Assembly (NCBI GenBank): GCA_023399215.1
Contig: JAEWQJ010000058.1
Coordinates: forward strand, 1-64,000
Source: Methanobacteriota archaeon
GTDB taxonomy: Archaea > Halobacteriota > Methanosarcinia > Methanosarcinales > Methanosarcinaceae
Length of the DNA: 64,000 nt
Direction of reading: 5' to 3'
Below the pieces are notes generated by a model, which worked only from the letters and a program-made list of their open reading frames with translations, was not told the DNA's origin and ran no database searches. Made by a program: the position numbers and the translations under genes. Below, in pieces: positions 9,571 through 18,835 of the stretch. Within the stretch, counting starts at the first letter, position 1. The number at the start of each line of letters is the position of its first letter.

Positions 9571-10071
9571 TTAGTCCAGTTCAAGCTGGATTATCTCAAC
9601 GTTAAGGTTTGCGATTTCAAGAATGGCAACCGTTGGCTTTCCTGAAAGCACACCTGAAGCTTCCCCTGGATTTATCACAGGAACCCCTTCAATGATTTTG
9701 ACACCTGGATCATGAGTATGGCCCCGAATTACAACGTCAAATTCCCCTGATATGGCAAGCGCTTTGACCAGGGGTTCATTTGTCCCGTGCAGAAGGGCAA
9801 TATGCAGTCCGTCAATTGTCAGATCCCCAAAGTTCCCGCAAGAAGTAGCTCCGATTTCCTCAAACCGCTTCGTAAGTGTTACTTTATCTCCATCATTGTT
9901 TCCGAATACAAAGTAAAGTTTTGACTCCAAATCCTTAAAGGCTCTCGCGGTAAACGGAGAAATGAGATCTCCAGCATGCAGCACGGCTTTTACCTTTTTT
10001 TCATTAAAAAACTCTACTGATTTCCGGATAGCATTCATGTTATCGTGTGAGTCCGAAATAATTCCAATCAA
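9571..10071 (-). CDS. YfcE/MJ0936-type metallophosphoesterase
   Basis: 166 residues. Motifs ISDSHDN, HAGDLISP, FGNNDGD, LLHGTNE and RGHTHDPG follow the YfcE/MJ0936 phosphodiesterase pattern, with two metal ions bound at the active site. Length matches the family. The start is TTG at 10071, supported by GAGGTGGG 7-14 nt upstream. It is the second calcineurin-like phosphoesterase within 2 kb. The in vivo substrate is unknown; enzymes of this group cleave model bis-phosphodiesters. Confidence 0.85.
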   Translation of the reverse strand: MIGIISDSHDNMNAIRKSVEFFNEKKVKAVLHAGDLISPFTARAFKDLESKLYFVFGNNDGDKVTLTKRFEEIGATSCGNFGDLTIDGLHIALLHGTNEPLVKALAISGEFDVVIRGHTHDPGVKIIEGVPVINPGEASGVLSGKPTVAILEIANLNVEIIQLELD

Positions 10072-10658
10072 GTATTCCCACCTCTTCGACTAGCTTTCCC
10101 TATTCAATATATAGTGCGGTTTGCTAAAAAGAATTTGGTAAAACAAATTTTTTAGAGCCTTCTTCAAGAATTGAAATTTTAAAATTAAAGTTTATAATCA
10201 GACTTTTGAATCAAAATTTAGAGCGAAACTTAATAAGTTTAAACCTTGACAGGAACTGCTTTTACCCTGAACTCGGAATGCTTTCTCACCTGCACTGTAA
10301 TGAATCTGAATCAATAAAAATCCACATGTTGCGCCTTAACTCCTATCAAGAAGACAGCTACTTATAAATATGAGTTATTGGTATTATTGGAATAATCTCT
10401 GAAGAGCATTCTAGGAATACTGAGAGAATAAGCCTGGGTAATCCTGAGTCAATAAACCTGGATAATCTTGTAATCACAAATTCAAGAAATTCTCTATTAA
10501 TTTAAATGATAAGTTTAGTTCCCTATTGAACTTAAAACAATCAGTTAAATTTCCTGTTAAGTTTCAATAATCAGTTAAATTTTCTGTTAAGATTAGAAAG
10601 TGAGTTTAATTAGAGAGTTAGAATCTTGAGTGAAAATAAAGTTAATTAGTGAGTGAAA
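10072..10658. other. Long intergenic region with a 30-bp duplicated unit
   Basis: No gene seen. A unit containing TCAGTTAAATTTCCTGTTAAG occurs at about 10537-10562 and again, diverged, at 10568-10592. TGGATAATC and TGGGTAATCC repeats occur near 10436-10465. This region probably holds the promoters of the divergent YfcE-like and queC genes. Confidence 0.45.
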
Positions 10659-11354
10659 ATGAAAGCTATAACCCTCCTGAGCAGCGGGCTTGATTCAGTT
10701 GCGGCGCTCGCAATCGCAGCGGAAGATTTTGACATTGAAATGGCTATTACCTTTGATTATGGACAGAGAGCCAGAGAGAGGGAAATTGAGTACTCACAAA
10801 AGGTATGCGAATATTTCGGAATTGAGCACAGGGTTATAAAACTGGACTGGCTTTCGGAAATAACATCCACCTCTCTCGTTAACAGGGATGTTGAAGTCCC
10901 ATCCTTATCGTTTGAAGACATTGACGAAGCAGCCCCTGCAGAAGTCACAGACGCTTCAGCAAAAGCTGTCTGGGTCCCTAATAGAAATGGGGTGATGCTC
11001 AATATCGCAGGAAGCTTTGCCGAAAGCAGGGAATGTGATTACCTTGTAGTGGGCTTTAACGGAGAAGAGGCAGGCACTTTCCCTGACAATTCCCTTGCCT
11101 ATGTTAAGGCAATGGACAGAGCTTTTTCCTACTCCACTCAAAACGGAGTAAAGTTACTGGCTCCTCTAATTGAACTTGGGAAAACGGAAATAGTCAGAAG
11201 GGCTCTGGAAGTAAAAGCTCCTCTTGAGTACAGCTGGAGCTGCTATCACGGAGAAGAAATTCCTTGTGGAGAATGCGAAAGCTGTGTGCGCAGGGCACGT
11301 GCGTTTAAAAATGCAGGTGTAAAAGATCCTCTTCTGGAAAGACTTGGAATTTGA
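10659..11354 (+). CDS. queC: 7-cyano-7-deazaguanine (preQ0) synthase QueC
   Basis: 231 residues. The PP-loop ATPase motif SSGLDSVAAL is at the N-terminus. A Cys4 zinc site, SCYHGEEIPCGECESC, is near the C-terminus. QueC converts 7-carboxy-7-deazaguanine and ammonia to preQ0 using ATP; in archaea preQ0 feeds archaeosine in tRNA. ATG at 10659 is preferred over the GTG two codons earlier because homologues begin at MKAIT. It is the first gene of a four-gene set in the same direction with DUF366, queE and queD. Confidence 0.93.
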   Translation: MKAITLLSSGLDSVAALAIAAEDFDIEMAITFDYGQRAREREIEYSQKVCEYFGIEHRVIKLDWLSEITSTSLVNRDVEVPSLSFEDIDEAAPAEVTDASAKAVWVPNRNGVMLNIAGSFAESRECDYLVVGFNGEEAGTFPDNSLAYVKAMDRAFSYSTQNGVKLLAPLIELGKTEIVRRALEVKAPLEYSWSCYHGEEIPCGECESCVRRARAFKNAGVKDPLLERLGI

Positions 11355-11483
11355 GCCGAAAGGAAATGCCTGGAATCTGAATCGACAGAATCGGATAGGA
11401 TGCCGGCCAGCAAAGTGTATTAAAGAAAGAATTAAGAAGAAGCTCGTAGAAAAACTTGCAGAAAAATTTGCAGAGAGAATTCT

Positions 11484-12044
11484 ATGAAATGCATTGTTTT
11501 ACCTGAAAAATTTGATTATGACGGAAGCCAGATTTCCTCTCTCTGGGCCTACAACAGTTTTGGAGTTCAGGAAGATTCGGTTGTAGTTTTCAGAGGGGCC
11601 TGCGACGTAAAAATCGAGCATATGATCGACCTTGAAGACCGACGGGCAAATGAATCTATCTGGTCCGAGGATATGGTAAGTTTCATTATCGAACATTTTG
11701 ATTCTACGGACCTGAAACTTATCTATGCGCGGCAGCGTTTTTTCACAGCCCTTGTAAGAGAATACCTTGCAGATCTCGGGGTGCGGACAACACGGGAAGG
11801 AGATGACCTTTTCCTTGATGGAAAGAAACTGACAGTTTCGATTGCCAGTACCTCGGCAGTGTCCCAGAAAATCCACTTCGGCATCAACGTCTCTCACGAT
11901 GTATACGGAAATCTGAAAGATGCAGGGATAGGAGAAGACAAACAGGTTGCAAGCTTTATGCAGGCAGTAGGAGAAGCCTATGTCCGCGAATTTGAGGATA
12001 TAGAAAAGGACCTGAGAAAGTCCAGGCCTCTGGGGGTTGTATAA
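11484..12044 (+). CDS. DUF366 family protein in the preQ0 cluster
   Basis: 186 residues with the DUF366 pattern: RGACDVKIEHMIDLEDR and a SxDMVSFIIEHFD segment. No characterised member is known to me. Its stop overlaps the start of queE by one base (TAATG), so the two are translationally coupled. It lies between queC and queE, which implies a role in deazapurine synthesis or its regulation. No signal peptide or membrane segment is visible. Confidence 0.75.
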   Translation: MKCIVLPEKFDYDGSQISSLWAYNSFGVQEDSVVVFRGACDVKIEHMIDLEDRRANESIWSEDMVSFIIEHFDSTDLKLIYARQRFFTALVREYLADLGVRTTREGDDLFLDGKKLTVSIASTSAVSQKIHFGINVSHDVYGNLKDAGIGEDKQVASFMQAVGEAYVREFEDIEKDLRKSRPLGVV

Positions 12045-12820
12045 TGGCAGCTTCTGACTTTATTTCTGCTCCGATAAGGGAGGTCTTCTGTTCTGTGCAG
12101 GGAGAGGGCCCATATGTTGGAACAAGGCAGGCTTTTGTCCGCTTTTCTGGCTGCAATCTCAATTGCAATTACTGTGATACGGATTTTTCAAACCCCGGAA
12201 CCTGTAACTATGAGAAGGTGGAAGGGAGTGGAATTTTTGAGAAAATCAAAAATCCTGTGAGTATCGGCCAGCTGGAATCCATGCTGCAGACCTTCAAAAA
12301 GCTTCATTCAATCTCCCTGACAGGAGGAGAACCTCTCCTACATGCGGATTTCATAGAAAAGTTGAATCTGGACTCGCCGCTTTACCTCGAATCCAATATG
12401 ACCTTGCCTGAGCAGGCCAGAAAGCTGACTGAAAAGGTTGCGTATGTGGCTGGAGATTTCAAAATTCCCGAATCACTCCGGGGTATGGGGTCTGAAGCTC
12501 GGGAAACACATATGGAAAATACAGTAGAGTGCTTCAGGCTTCTGAGAAAAAACCAATCAAGAGATTGCTTTTGCAAGATTGTTGTAGATAGCAACACGGA
12601 ACTAGAAACTGTAACTCCGGCCGTAGAGGCTATAGCTCCTTACGTGTCCTGCGTGATACTCCAGCCTGAAACCCCTATTGGACGTGACGTGACAAATCCG
12701 CAACCTTCGCAATCTATACAGGCATCCGTCCAGAATATAATGGAACTGCAGAAAAGCCTGCTTGAAATTATAGATACACGAGTTATCCCCCAGACTCACA
12801 GGATGTGGGGTTGTTTATAA
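12044..12820 (+). CDS. queE: 7-carboxy-7-deazaguanine synthase QueE (radical SAM)
   Basis: 258 residues. CNLNCNYC near residue 36 is the CxxxCxxC cluster motif of radical SAM enzymes. SVQGEGPYVGTRQAFVRFSG before it and SLTGGEPLL after it are QueE hallmarks. The enzyme rearranges 6-carboxytetrahydropterin to 7-carboxy-7-deazaguanine. ATG overlaps the DUF366 stop by one base. queD follows after about 115 nt. Confidence 0.93.
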   Translation: MAASDFISAPIREVFCSVQGEGPYVGTRQAFVRFSGCNLNCNYCDTDFSNPGTCNYEKVEGSGIFEKIKNPVSIGQLESMLQTFKKLHSISLTGGEPLLHADFIEKLNLDSPLYLESNMTLPEQARKLTEKVAYVAGDFKIPESLRGMGSEARETHMENTVECFRLLRKNQSRDCFCKIVVDSNTELETVTPAVEAIAPYVSCVILQPETPIGRDVTNPQPSQSIQASVQNIMELQKSLLEIIDTRVIPQTHRMWGCL

Positions 12821-12934
12821 CCAGAATTAAAGAGAACAAAGAACGCACTGAGATGTAAATAAAATCCAGATGTGAATAAATTCTTGAAAAAACATTTATT
12901 GAAAAAAACATTTATTGAAAACGGAGCGTACCAG

Positions 12935-13288
12935 ATGACAAAAATGAGATTGGGAGTTATTGACTATATTGATAGTGCTCATTACCTTCCAGGGCACGGA
13001 AAATGCGGAAGAGTACACGGTCACACTTATAAAATTGAAGTCCTGGTAGAAGGTGAAGTAAAGGAAAATGGAATGGTTATCGACTTTTACGACCTGAAGA
13101 AAGGAATTAAGGAAACCCTTAAAGAATATGACCATACCCTGTTAAATGAAATCATCGAATTTCCAAGTTCCGAGCACCTCTGCCAGCACATTCACTCCCG
13201 GCTCCTGGAGAGATTTGGCTTTCCCCTTCAGGTAAGAGTATGGGAAGGGGAAGGCAAATGGTGCGAAATGGATAATTTCTCGGAATGA
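12935..13288 (+). CDS. queD: 6-carboxytetrahydropterin synthase QueD
   Basis: 117 residues. SAHYLPGHGKCGRVHGHTY contains the zinc histidines and catalytic cysteine of the 6-pyruvoyltetrahydropterin synthase/QueD fold, and DHTLLNE plus VWEGEGKW complete the active site. It makes carboxytetrahydropterin from dihydroneopterin triphosphate. The ATG at 12935 follows GGAG by 10 nt and gives the usual length. An upstream GTG at 12872 would add a Lys-rich extension with no homology and contains a tandem AAAAACATTTATTGA duplication, so I reject it. Confidence 0.92.
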   Translation: MTKMRLGVIDYIDSAHYLPGHGKCGRVHGHTYKIEVLVEGEVKENGMVIDFYDLKKGIKETLKEYDHTLLNEIIEFPSSEHLCQHIHSRLLERFGFPLQVRVWEGEGKWCEMDNFSE

Positions 13289-13613
13289 TCAGATTGAATG
13301 ATGTTTATCTGATAACATTTAATTATTAGTTCCATTTTACCCAGGATTTTTGAGAAAAAAATCTACCGAATGTATATAAATTCACTTAAAGCCCGTCATA
13401 TCATACTGAGCTTTTATATAATTAAAGGGATTTTATATCTAATTAAAATTTAAAACTGTAGGAAAGCGGAGGAAACATTCAAAAATTCTCCGGATTCCAT
13501 ATAAATTCACAATGTATATCAAGGGGTTCATCATAAACTGGGTTAGATATTCTGAAATCCCCCTGCACTGAGATTCTGCTGTACTTCTAAACTCTGAACG
13601 GAGGAGAACATAT
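13289..13613. other. Intergenic region before nifB
   Basis: No gene seen. A near-duplicate TTTTATATxTAATTAAA occurs at about 13410-13450, with TATA-like sequence that could be the nifB promoter. GGAGGAG at 13600-13606 is the ribosome-binding site for the TTG start. Confidence 0.4.
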
Positions 13614-14579
13614 TTGCCAGAAGACAATCCTATAAATAACATAAACAGCCCTGAATTTGACGAAGGGCTCCTGAGAAAGATTGCCGAACATCCCTGCTAC
13701 GACAGGAAAGCCCAGCATAAGTATGGGAGAATTCACCTGGCTGTGGCTCCTTCATGTAATATCCAGTGTAATTTCTGCGTCAGGGAATTTGACTGCGTAA
13801 ACGAGAGCCGCCCAGGGGTTACAAGTAAGGTTCTTACTCCACAAGAAGCCCTTGAGAAGACAAGGCAGATCATAAAAGATTATCCTTTTATCAAGGTTGT
13901 TGGGATTGCAGGTCCGGGTGACCCACTGGCCAATAAAGAAACCTTTGAAGCCTTTGAACTGATCAAAAAAGAGTTTCCTGAACTCACACTCTGCATGAGT
14001 ACAAATGGGCTCCTGCTTCCCGAAAAGCTGGAGGATATTCTGCGCGTAGGAGTTTCTACATTAACGGTAACAATAAACGCGATCGACCCTGAAATCCAGG
14101 CAAAAATCGTGGATCATATAGTTTATCACGGAAAGGTCTATAAGGGAATCGAAGGCGCAAAAATCCAGATAAAGAACCAGCTTGAGGGCGTTAAAGCAGC
14201 TGTTGATGCGGGTATTGTTGTCAAGGTAAACACCGTACTTGTCCCGGGCATTAATGACAAACATGTGGTTGAGATTGCCAGAAAACTCAATGAACTCGGG
14301 GTCTACATAATGAATATCATGCCCCTTATTAACCAGGGAGCTTTTGCAGACATTGAGCCACCTACCGCAGATGAAAGAAAAGCTGTCCAGCAGGCGTGTG
14401 AACCCTACGTCTTGCAGATGCGCCATTGCAGGCAGTGTAGAGCTGATGCGTATGGACTCCTTTCTCAGGACATGTCGCAGATGAGCGAAGAGCGCAGAAA
14501 GCTCATAAAAATCCAGACAAAAGAGGATATCGAAAGAGCAAGAAAAATCCTTGAGGAAAACGGGGATCAGAAAGCTTGA
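13614..14579 (+). CDS. nifB: NifB-type radical SAM protein (FeMo-cofactor core synthesis)
   Basis: 321 residues. HPCYDRKAQHKYGRIH, then the cluster motif CNIQCNFC and REFDCVNESRPGVTS are characteristic of NifB. RHCRQCRADAYG near the C-terminus is its second conserved Cys motif. NifB joins [4Fe-4S] clusters and adds carbide to make NifB-co, the nitrogenase cofactor precursor. As in other methanogens there is only the SAM domain and no NifX-like tail. The start is TTG, 8 nt after GGAGGAG. No other nif gene lies in the window. Confidence 0.87.
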   Translation: MPEDNPINNINSPEFDEGLLRKIAEHPCYDRKAQHKYGRIHLAVAPSCNIQCNFCVREFDCVNESRPGVTSKVLTPQEALEKTRQIIKDYPFIKVVGIAGPGDPLANKETFEAFELIKKEFPELTLCMSTNGLLLPEKLEDILRVGVSTLTVTINAIDPEIQAKIVDHIVYHGKVYKGIEGAKIQIKNQLEGVKAAVDAGIVVKVNTVLVPGINDKHVVEIARKLNELGVYIMNIMPLINQGAFADIEPPTADERKAVQQACEPYVLQMRHCRQCRADAYGLLSQDMSQMSEERRKLIKIQTKEDIERARKILEENGDQKA

Positions 14580-14821
14580 GAAAAGCAGGAATTCCAGGTT
14601 TAAGAATTAACTCTCCAGTAGTACGAATAATTTTTAACTCTGGAATTGAAAAAAGCTTTTAAATAAGAATTCAAGTAAGAATTCAAGTAAGAGTTCAAAT
14701 AAGAGTTCTGGCTTAAAATCCTGAAAAAAGGATTCGGGGTCAATACCTGAAAAGTCGGAGTAAGATTACTCCGCTTCTCAGATTTATTTTAAAAACGTAC
14801 CTAAAATTGCGTTTATAAACA

Positions 14822-14998
14822 TTACTCGATTGTGATTGCATTGTTCGGGCAGGCATCTTCGCATGCACCGCAGTCAAGGCATTCACTTTCATCCACAACT
14901 GCAATATCATCGTCGTTGAGAGAAATTGCACCTGCTGGACATTCGTCTACACAGGTTCCACAGCCTGTACAGATATCGGCATTAACTTTTGCTACCAT
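14822..14998 (-). CDS. Small 2[4Fe-4S] ferredoxin
   Basis: 58 residues starting MVAKVNADICTGCGTCVDEC, with two clusters: CTGCGTCVDEC and CLDCGACEDAC. This is the classic clostridial-type ferredoxin layout. It carries low-potential electrons in the cytosol, plausibly for NifB or other radical SAM enzymes nearby. ATG at 14998, TAA at 14822-14824. Ribosome-binding site GGAG about 8 nt upstream of the ATG (minus strand). It is convergent with nifB. Confidence 0.93.
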   Translation of the reverse strand: MVAKVNADICTGCGTCVDECPAGAISLNDDDIAVVDESECLDCGACEDACPNNAITIE

Positions 14999-15217
14999 TT
15001 TTTTACTCCTTTATAAACAGTAGGTGATTTTTATATATCTAAACATATATTAAGTTGCCTTAATAAGATTGAATTACTTAATAAAAAGCTGTCGCTTCGT
15101 CTCTATGAAACAAAGAACAAAAAAGATAAAGGATAAAAGAATAGGTACCCGCGAAAATATCTCAGGATTCTTTCATAGAAGAAGTTTCGTAATCTATCTA
15201 AGCTCATCGATAGTGTA

Positions 15218-15420
15218 CTAATTGTACTAATAATATTTGTATTACCGACATGCTCTCATATTTGTACTATTAATTACTCGTATTTACACTGCTTAAATAT
15301 TCGCGTTTATACTACTGAAATACTTGTATTTATACTACTGATTACTCGTATTTATACTACTGATTACTCGCACTTGTACTGTTAATATTCGTATATACTA
15401 CTGAAATACTCGTATAAATT
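15218..15420. repeat. Degenerate tandem repeat, unit about 22-24 bp
   Basis: Eight or so diverged copies of a unit like TACTACTGATTACTCGTATT lie upstream of the marker-2 gene. They are too uneven and lack spacers, so this is not a CRISPR. The rest of 14999-15443 is AT-rich; divergent promoters for the ferredoxin and marker-2 genes must lie here. Confidence 0.75.
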
Positions 15421-15443
15421 CAAAAACAAAAGGAAGCCTGACA

Positions 15444-16424
15444 TTGAACCTGGAAGAGCTCGCAGAAAGGATAAAAAACTTCGAAGGGGTTACCCGAAAA
15501 AAACAGATTGAGGACATCGTTTCAGTTTTCGAAGCCGTTCGTCCTGAGTATCAGAACGCGATCGTTGATTTTGGAGACGATGCGGCAGTTATCGATATCG
15601 GAGGAGATGACGTTATCCTCTTTGCAGCAGATGGGATCTGGGGAAGGCTGCTGGATGCCAGTCCCTGGTGGGCAGGATATGGAGCTGTAGTCGTCAATGT
15701 AAACGATATCGCAGCAATGGGAGGAAAACCTCTTGCTATGGTAGATATTGCTTCCTCAAGCTCCGAGACATCCTGTAAGGAACTCATGGAAGGCCTGGCT
15801 GAAGGGGTCCGAAAATTCGGGGTCCCGCTTGTAGGTGGTCACGTCCATCCTGATACTGATTATAACTCCATTTCAGTTGCTATTATCGGGATAGTGAAGA
15901 AAGATTGTGTAATCAGGAGCGACACCGCCCGTCCCGGAGACCTGGTCATTGCAGCTTACGATATGGACGGAAAAATAGGACCAAATTCCCCTTATAGCTG
16001 GGATACAACATCTTTTAAAGAGCCACCAGTGCTCAGGAAGAGCTATCTTGTAACCCCGGAAATTGCAAAACGAAAACTTGCTACAGCAGGAAAAGACATA
16101 AGCAACCCAGGGCTTATAGGGACACTTGGTATGCTCTGTGAAACAAGCAGAGTTGGCGCAGCCGTAGACCTTGAAAAAGTCCCGAGACCCGAAAACGTGG
16201 ATTTTGAGCAGTGGCTAAAAGTGCACCCCGGAACAGGCTATGTGTTTACTGCAGATCCTGAAAAAGCCGAAGAATGCAGAAAGGTCTTTGAAGAAGCTGG
16301 GCTTACAGCTGCTATTATCGGAAAAATCGAGTCAGGATTAAAACTCGATATTTATGATAAAACAGGTAGAGTTACGGTATTTGATTTTTCAAAGGAAAGC
16401 ATTACAGGCATTTGTTCCGAATAA
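15444..16424 (+). CDS. Methanogenesis marker protein 2 (AIR synthase-like)
   Basis: 326 residues of the PurM/HypE/ThiL-type ATP-binding fold: VDFGDDAAVIDIG near residue 41, AADGIWGRLLDASPWWAGYGAV, VNVNDIAAMGGKPLAM and VGGHVHPDT. This combination fits the methanogen-specific marker 2 family. Related enzymes transfer phosphate or carbamoyl groups using ATP, but the reaction here is unproven. Start is TTG at 15444 after AAGGAAG. It is found in essentially all methanogens, which suggests a role in methanogenic cofactors or enzyme maturation. Confidence 0.8.
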   Translation: MNLEELAERIKNFEGVTRKKQIEDIVSVFEAVRPEYQNAIVDFGDDAAVIDIGGDDVILFAADGIWGRLLDASPWWAGYGAVVVNVNDIAAMGGKPLAMVDIASSSSETSCKELMEGLAEGVRKFGVPLVGGHVHPDTDYNSISVAIIGIVKKDCVIRSDTARPGDLVIAAYDMDGKIGPNSPYSWDTTSFKEPPVLRKSYLVTPEIAKRKLATAGKDISNPGLIGTLGMLCETSRVGAAVDLEKVPRPENVDFEQWLKVHPGTGYVFTADPEKAEECRKVFEEAGLTAAIIGKIESGLKLDIYDKTGRVTVFDFSKESITGICSE

Positions 16425-16475
16425 TAGGAACTTTCCTGTCCTTATTTCCTTTTTAACGTCTTTTCCTTTTTAAAC

Positions 16476-16690
16476 ATCTTTTATCATTTAAAGATTAATC
16501 TTTTGAAGTTTAATCTTTTGAAGTTTACATCTCCACATTTTCGTCAAAAAAGATTAATTTATCACTGTTGTTTTTCAATCCGGGATTTTATGTTCTCCAG
16601 GCCATTTGCCCGAAGAAATTTAACCGGATTGAAAATACTTATTGAATGATTTGTAAAATTTAGCCGGATTGAAAAAACTTATTTGTAAAA
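16476..16690. repeat. Short direct repeats between convergent genes
   Basis: AATCTTTTGAAGTTT occurs twice around 16497-16525, and a 30-40 bp unit with TTTAxCCGGATTGAAAA-ACTTATT occurs three times between 16619 and 16700. No gene seen in 16425-16718. Confidence 0.6.
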
Positions 16691-16718
16691 TCTAGCCAAA
16701 TTGAGAGAGTTTAAATGG

Positions 16719-17027
16719 TTACTGGTTTTCTATCCAGGCTTTCATTTCATCATAGAGGAATTTTTCAGCAGCCTGCACCTTTTCCAGAGGACCACGGAGA
16801 ACCAGAAGTTCCCTTTCTTCGCTGTTTGCTACGCCTACAAACATCTTTCTGGTAACAGGTTCAAGCCCAAACTCTTCAACAATATCGTAAATAATAGATA
16901 CAACAGTGCCCGGAGGGATTATTAGGTCATACAGTTCTTCAATTTTCAGATCCCCGCATTCTTTTTCTTTTTCCTTTTCAAGTTGCTTTGAGGCAATTAA
17001 CTCTTCCAGATTAAGTGTCTTGTGCAT
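16719..17027 (-). CDS. Conserved small archaeal protein, unknown function
   Basis: 102 residues. The first ~30 are charged. The rest (LIIPPGTVVSIIYDIVEE, GLEPVTRKMFVGVANSEERELLVLRGP, VQAAEKFLYDEMKAW) forms a compact alternating strand/helix pattern that looks like a small ferredoxin-like or ACT-like fold. I do not recognise a named family. ATG at 17027 is preceded by GGTGA at a good distance. It is convergent with marker 2. No membrane segment or cysteine cluster. Confidence 0.7.
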   Translation of the reverse strand: MHKTLNLEELIASKQLEKEKEKECGDLKIEELYDLIIPPGTVVSIIYDIVEEFGLEPVTRKMFVGVANSEERELLVLRGPLEKVQAAEKFLYDEMKAWIENQ

Positions 17028-17743
17028 CCTGGGGTCACCTTCTTATTTTTTCTTCTTATTTTCCTTCTATTTTTCTGTTTGCAGCTTCTATCAATTTCGA
17101 TCAGCTTCAATCAAAAGAAGCAGGTTTAGTCAAGTGGAAAGGTTTTTTGTTCGCTCATTGTTAAAATAATGAGCATTGTTAAAGTAATGGATAAGGTAAA
17201 TCAAATTAAAAATTACGATATTAAACGTTGAGATATCTCAGGTAGTTAATCAGATCTTTTTGTATCAACTTATGATAGGTATAATCATATTTATGATTGA
17301 TTCTCATGGGCATTATCTGTTATGACCTGAATATTTTTAATTTAAATTCTATAACCATTAACTTATAAAATTGTGTTATAATTCATGAAACTAAGCCACG
17401 ACTCAATATGATTAGTGAGAACTGGAGAGTAGTGAGAACTTGAGAGCGAAAGTAGAGAAAACCGTATTTCTTACTTCCGTGTAAAGAAGATATGAGAAAT
17501 AATTTAATCTCATGTCAAATAATAACCAATGTTAAATACGAGCAGAGTTAAAGTATTAGAGGTACAACTTAAAAAAATAGTAACGTCTCCTTTACTTACT
17601 ATGATGTACCGGAACGTTAGTAAGGCATACTGCAATTTAAAGAAATATAGAAAAACGTAAGGGAATGTGAGGAAAAAGGTTCTAAGCAAACCGATTCTGA
17701 GCAAACTTTATCTGAGATGAAACTCTCTTATAAGAGGATAGCA
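17028..17743. other. AT-rich intergenic region between divergent genes
   Basis: I see no supportable gene. TATA-like stretches occur on both strands, as expected for promoters of the flanking divergent genes. A short run of AGTGAGAACT repeats lies around 17415-17440. Confidence 0.4.
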
Positions 17744-18058
17744 ATGCAGCAGTATAAATTGAAGCGCGGTTTTAAGCCTGATATTGACAGGATTTATTCT
17801 GTAATGACGGAGTGTTTTTCCGGGGAGATCTCCAGAAACGAAGGAGTCCTTGAAACCTCCTATGGAGCTATGTCAGAGATTAAAGTCTGGATTGAAAATA
17901 AAAAACTCTCTGTGGACACAGTTTCCGATAACACAGTAACCGATGATGAAACTGTCCTCCAGACAAATAAAGCCTTCCGGGATTTCCTGTATAAGTCTAC
18001 CGGCTACACAGCAAAAGAACGAATAAAAAATGCCAAGAAAGCAGTCAGTGGGGAGTAA
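17744..18058 (+). CDS. DUF5611-like small protein
   Basis: 104 residues beginning MQQYKLKRGFKPDIDRIYS. I believe this matches a small Methanosarcinales family annotated DUF5611, but the assignment is from memory of the N-terminal pattern. The ATG at 17744 is preceded by AAGAGGA 6-12 nt upstream, so I prefer it to an ATG nine codons earlier. It has no cysteines in clusters and no membrane segment. The chorismate-lyase-like gene follows after about 70 nt in the same direction and may be co-transcribed. Confidence 0.65.
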   Translation: MQQYKLKRGFKPDIDRIYSVMTECFSGEISRNEGVLETSYGAMSEIKVWIENKKLSVDTVSDNTVTDDETVLQTNKAFRDFLYKSTGYTAKERIKNAKKAVSGE

Positions 18059-18126
18059 AACTCCTGACTACTTAATTCTATTTTGAAATTTTTTCTATCT
18101 AACACCCCCTATCTGGAGGTATCTTT

Positions 18127-18639
18127 TTGAGTGGCGATTTTCTGAAAAAACTGAAGAGCTTTGAGATTCCCACCTGCCTGCGTGTCTGCTGCGGAACTGA
18201 CGGCTCAGTGACCTTCCTGCTGGAAATAATGACCCGAAAGCCAGTAAATGTGATAACTGAGTCCCAGTATACCGTTAAGGCTGACAAAACGATTGCTGCT
18301 CTTCTCGGCGTGGAAGAGGGCAGTGAGGTAAACGATAGGGTAGTCAGGCTATCTGCAGAGGGTACGACTTTTGTCCATGCAAGGTCTCTCTCTCCTCTGG
18401 AACGCATGCCTGAAACCATGAAGGAACAGCTCATGCGGGCGGACATCCCGATCGGCCGGATCCTGCGCAGCCATAACCTTGAGACCAGGCGCGATATGGC
18501 AGAACTTGAAATCCTGGAAGGGGAACCCACCTTCGACGGCATACCTGTCCTTTCCCGTTCCTACAAGATAGTCCACAATAACCACGTTCTTATGTGGATT
18601 AACGAGCGCTTTCCTATCGATGAGCGCTGGAATTTATAA
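18127..18639 (+). CDS. Chorismate pyruvate-lyase-like protein (DUF98)
   Basis: 170 residues. The pattern RKPVNVITESQ, NDRVVRLSAEGTTFVHARS, IPIGRILRSHNLETRRDMAE and VLSRSYKIVHNN...INERFP is that of the DUF98/UbiC-like chorismate lyases. Those enzymes release 4-hydroxybenzoate and pyruvate from chorismate. In methanogens 4-hydroxybenzoate feeds the arylamine part of methanopterin, so a role in tetrahydrosarcinapterin synthesis is plausible but inferred. TTG start, 7 nt after GGAGGT. Confidence 0.75.
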   Translation: MSGDFLKKLKSFEIPTCLRVCCGTDGSVTFLLEIMTRKPVNVITESQYTVKADKTIAALLGVEEGSEVNDRVVRLSAEGTTFVHARSLSPLERMPETMKEQLMRADIPIGRILRSHNLETRRDMAELEILEGEPTFDGIPVLSRSYKIVHNNHVLMWINERFPIDERWNL

Positions 18640-18786
18640 AGGGCATCTCAGGAAAAGACAAACTAGGCAGTAAAATTGGAATAAAACAGCTTTTTTGAAG
18701 CAAGTTTTCCCAGTTATTTAAAACAAACTTACAAATTTTCCAGTAGTCGGAGGGAAAATCCCACCGATTTCTGCTTTCACGCGAAA

Positions 18787-18797
18787 CCTTTATATCT
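18787..18797 (+). promoter_or_regulatory. TATA box of the tRNA-Thr gene
   Basis: CGAAACCTTTATATC combines a purine-rich BRE and an archaeal TATA box about 45 nt before the mature tRNA 5' end, leaving room for a short 5' leader. Confidence 0.7.
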
Positions 18798-18835
18798 CTG
18801 CTGTGATATTTTGGAGATGCTCTTTTAGCATCAGT

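Noticed and set aside
12872..12934. N-terminal extension of QueD
   Set aside because: Lys-rich duplicated sequence with no homology; a proper ribosome-binding site precedes the ATG at 12935.
15218..15420. Repeat array that might be read as CRISPR
   Set aside because: Units adjoin without spacers, are diverged and there are no cas genes.
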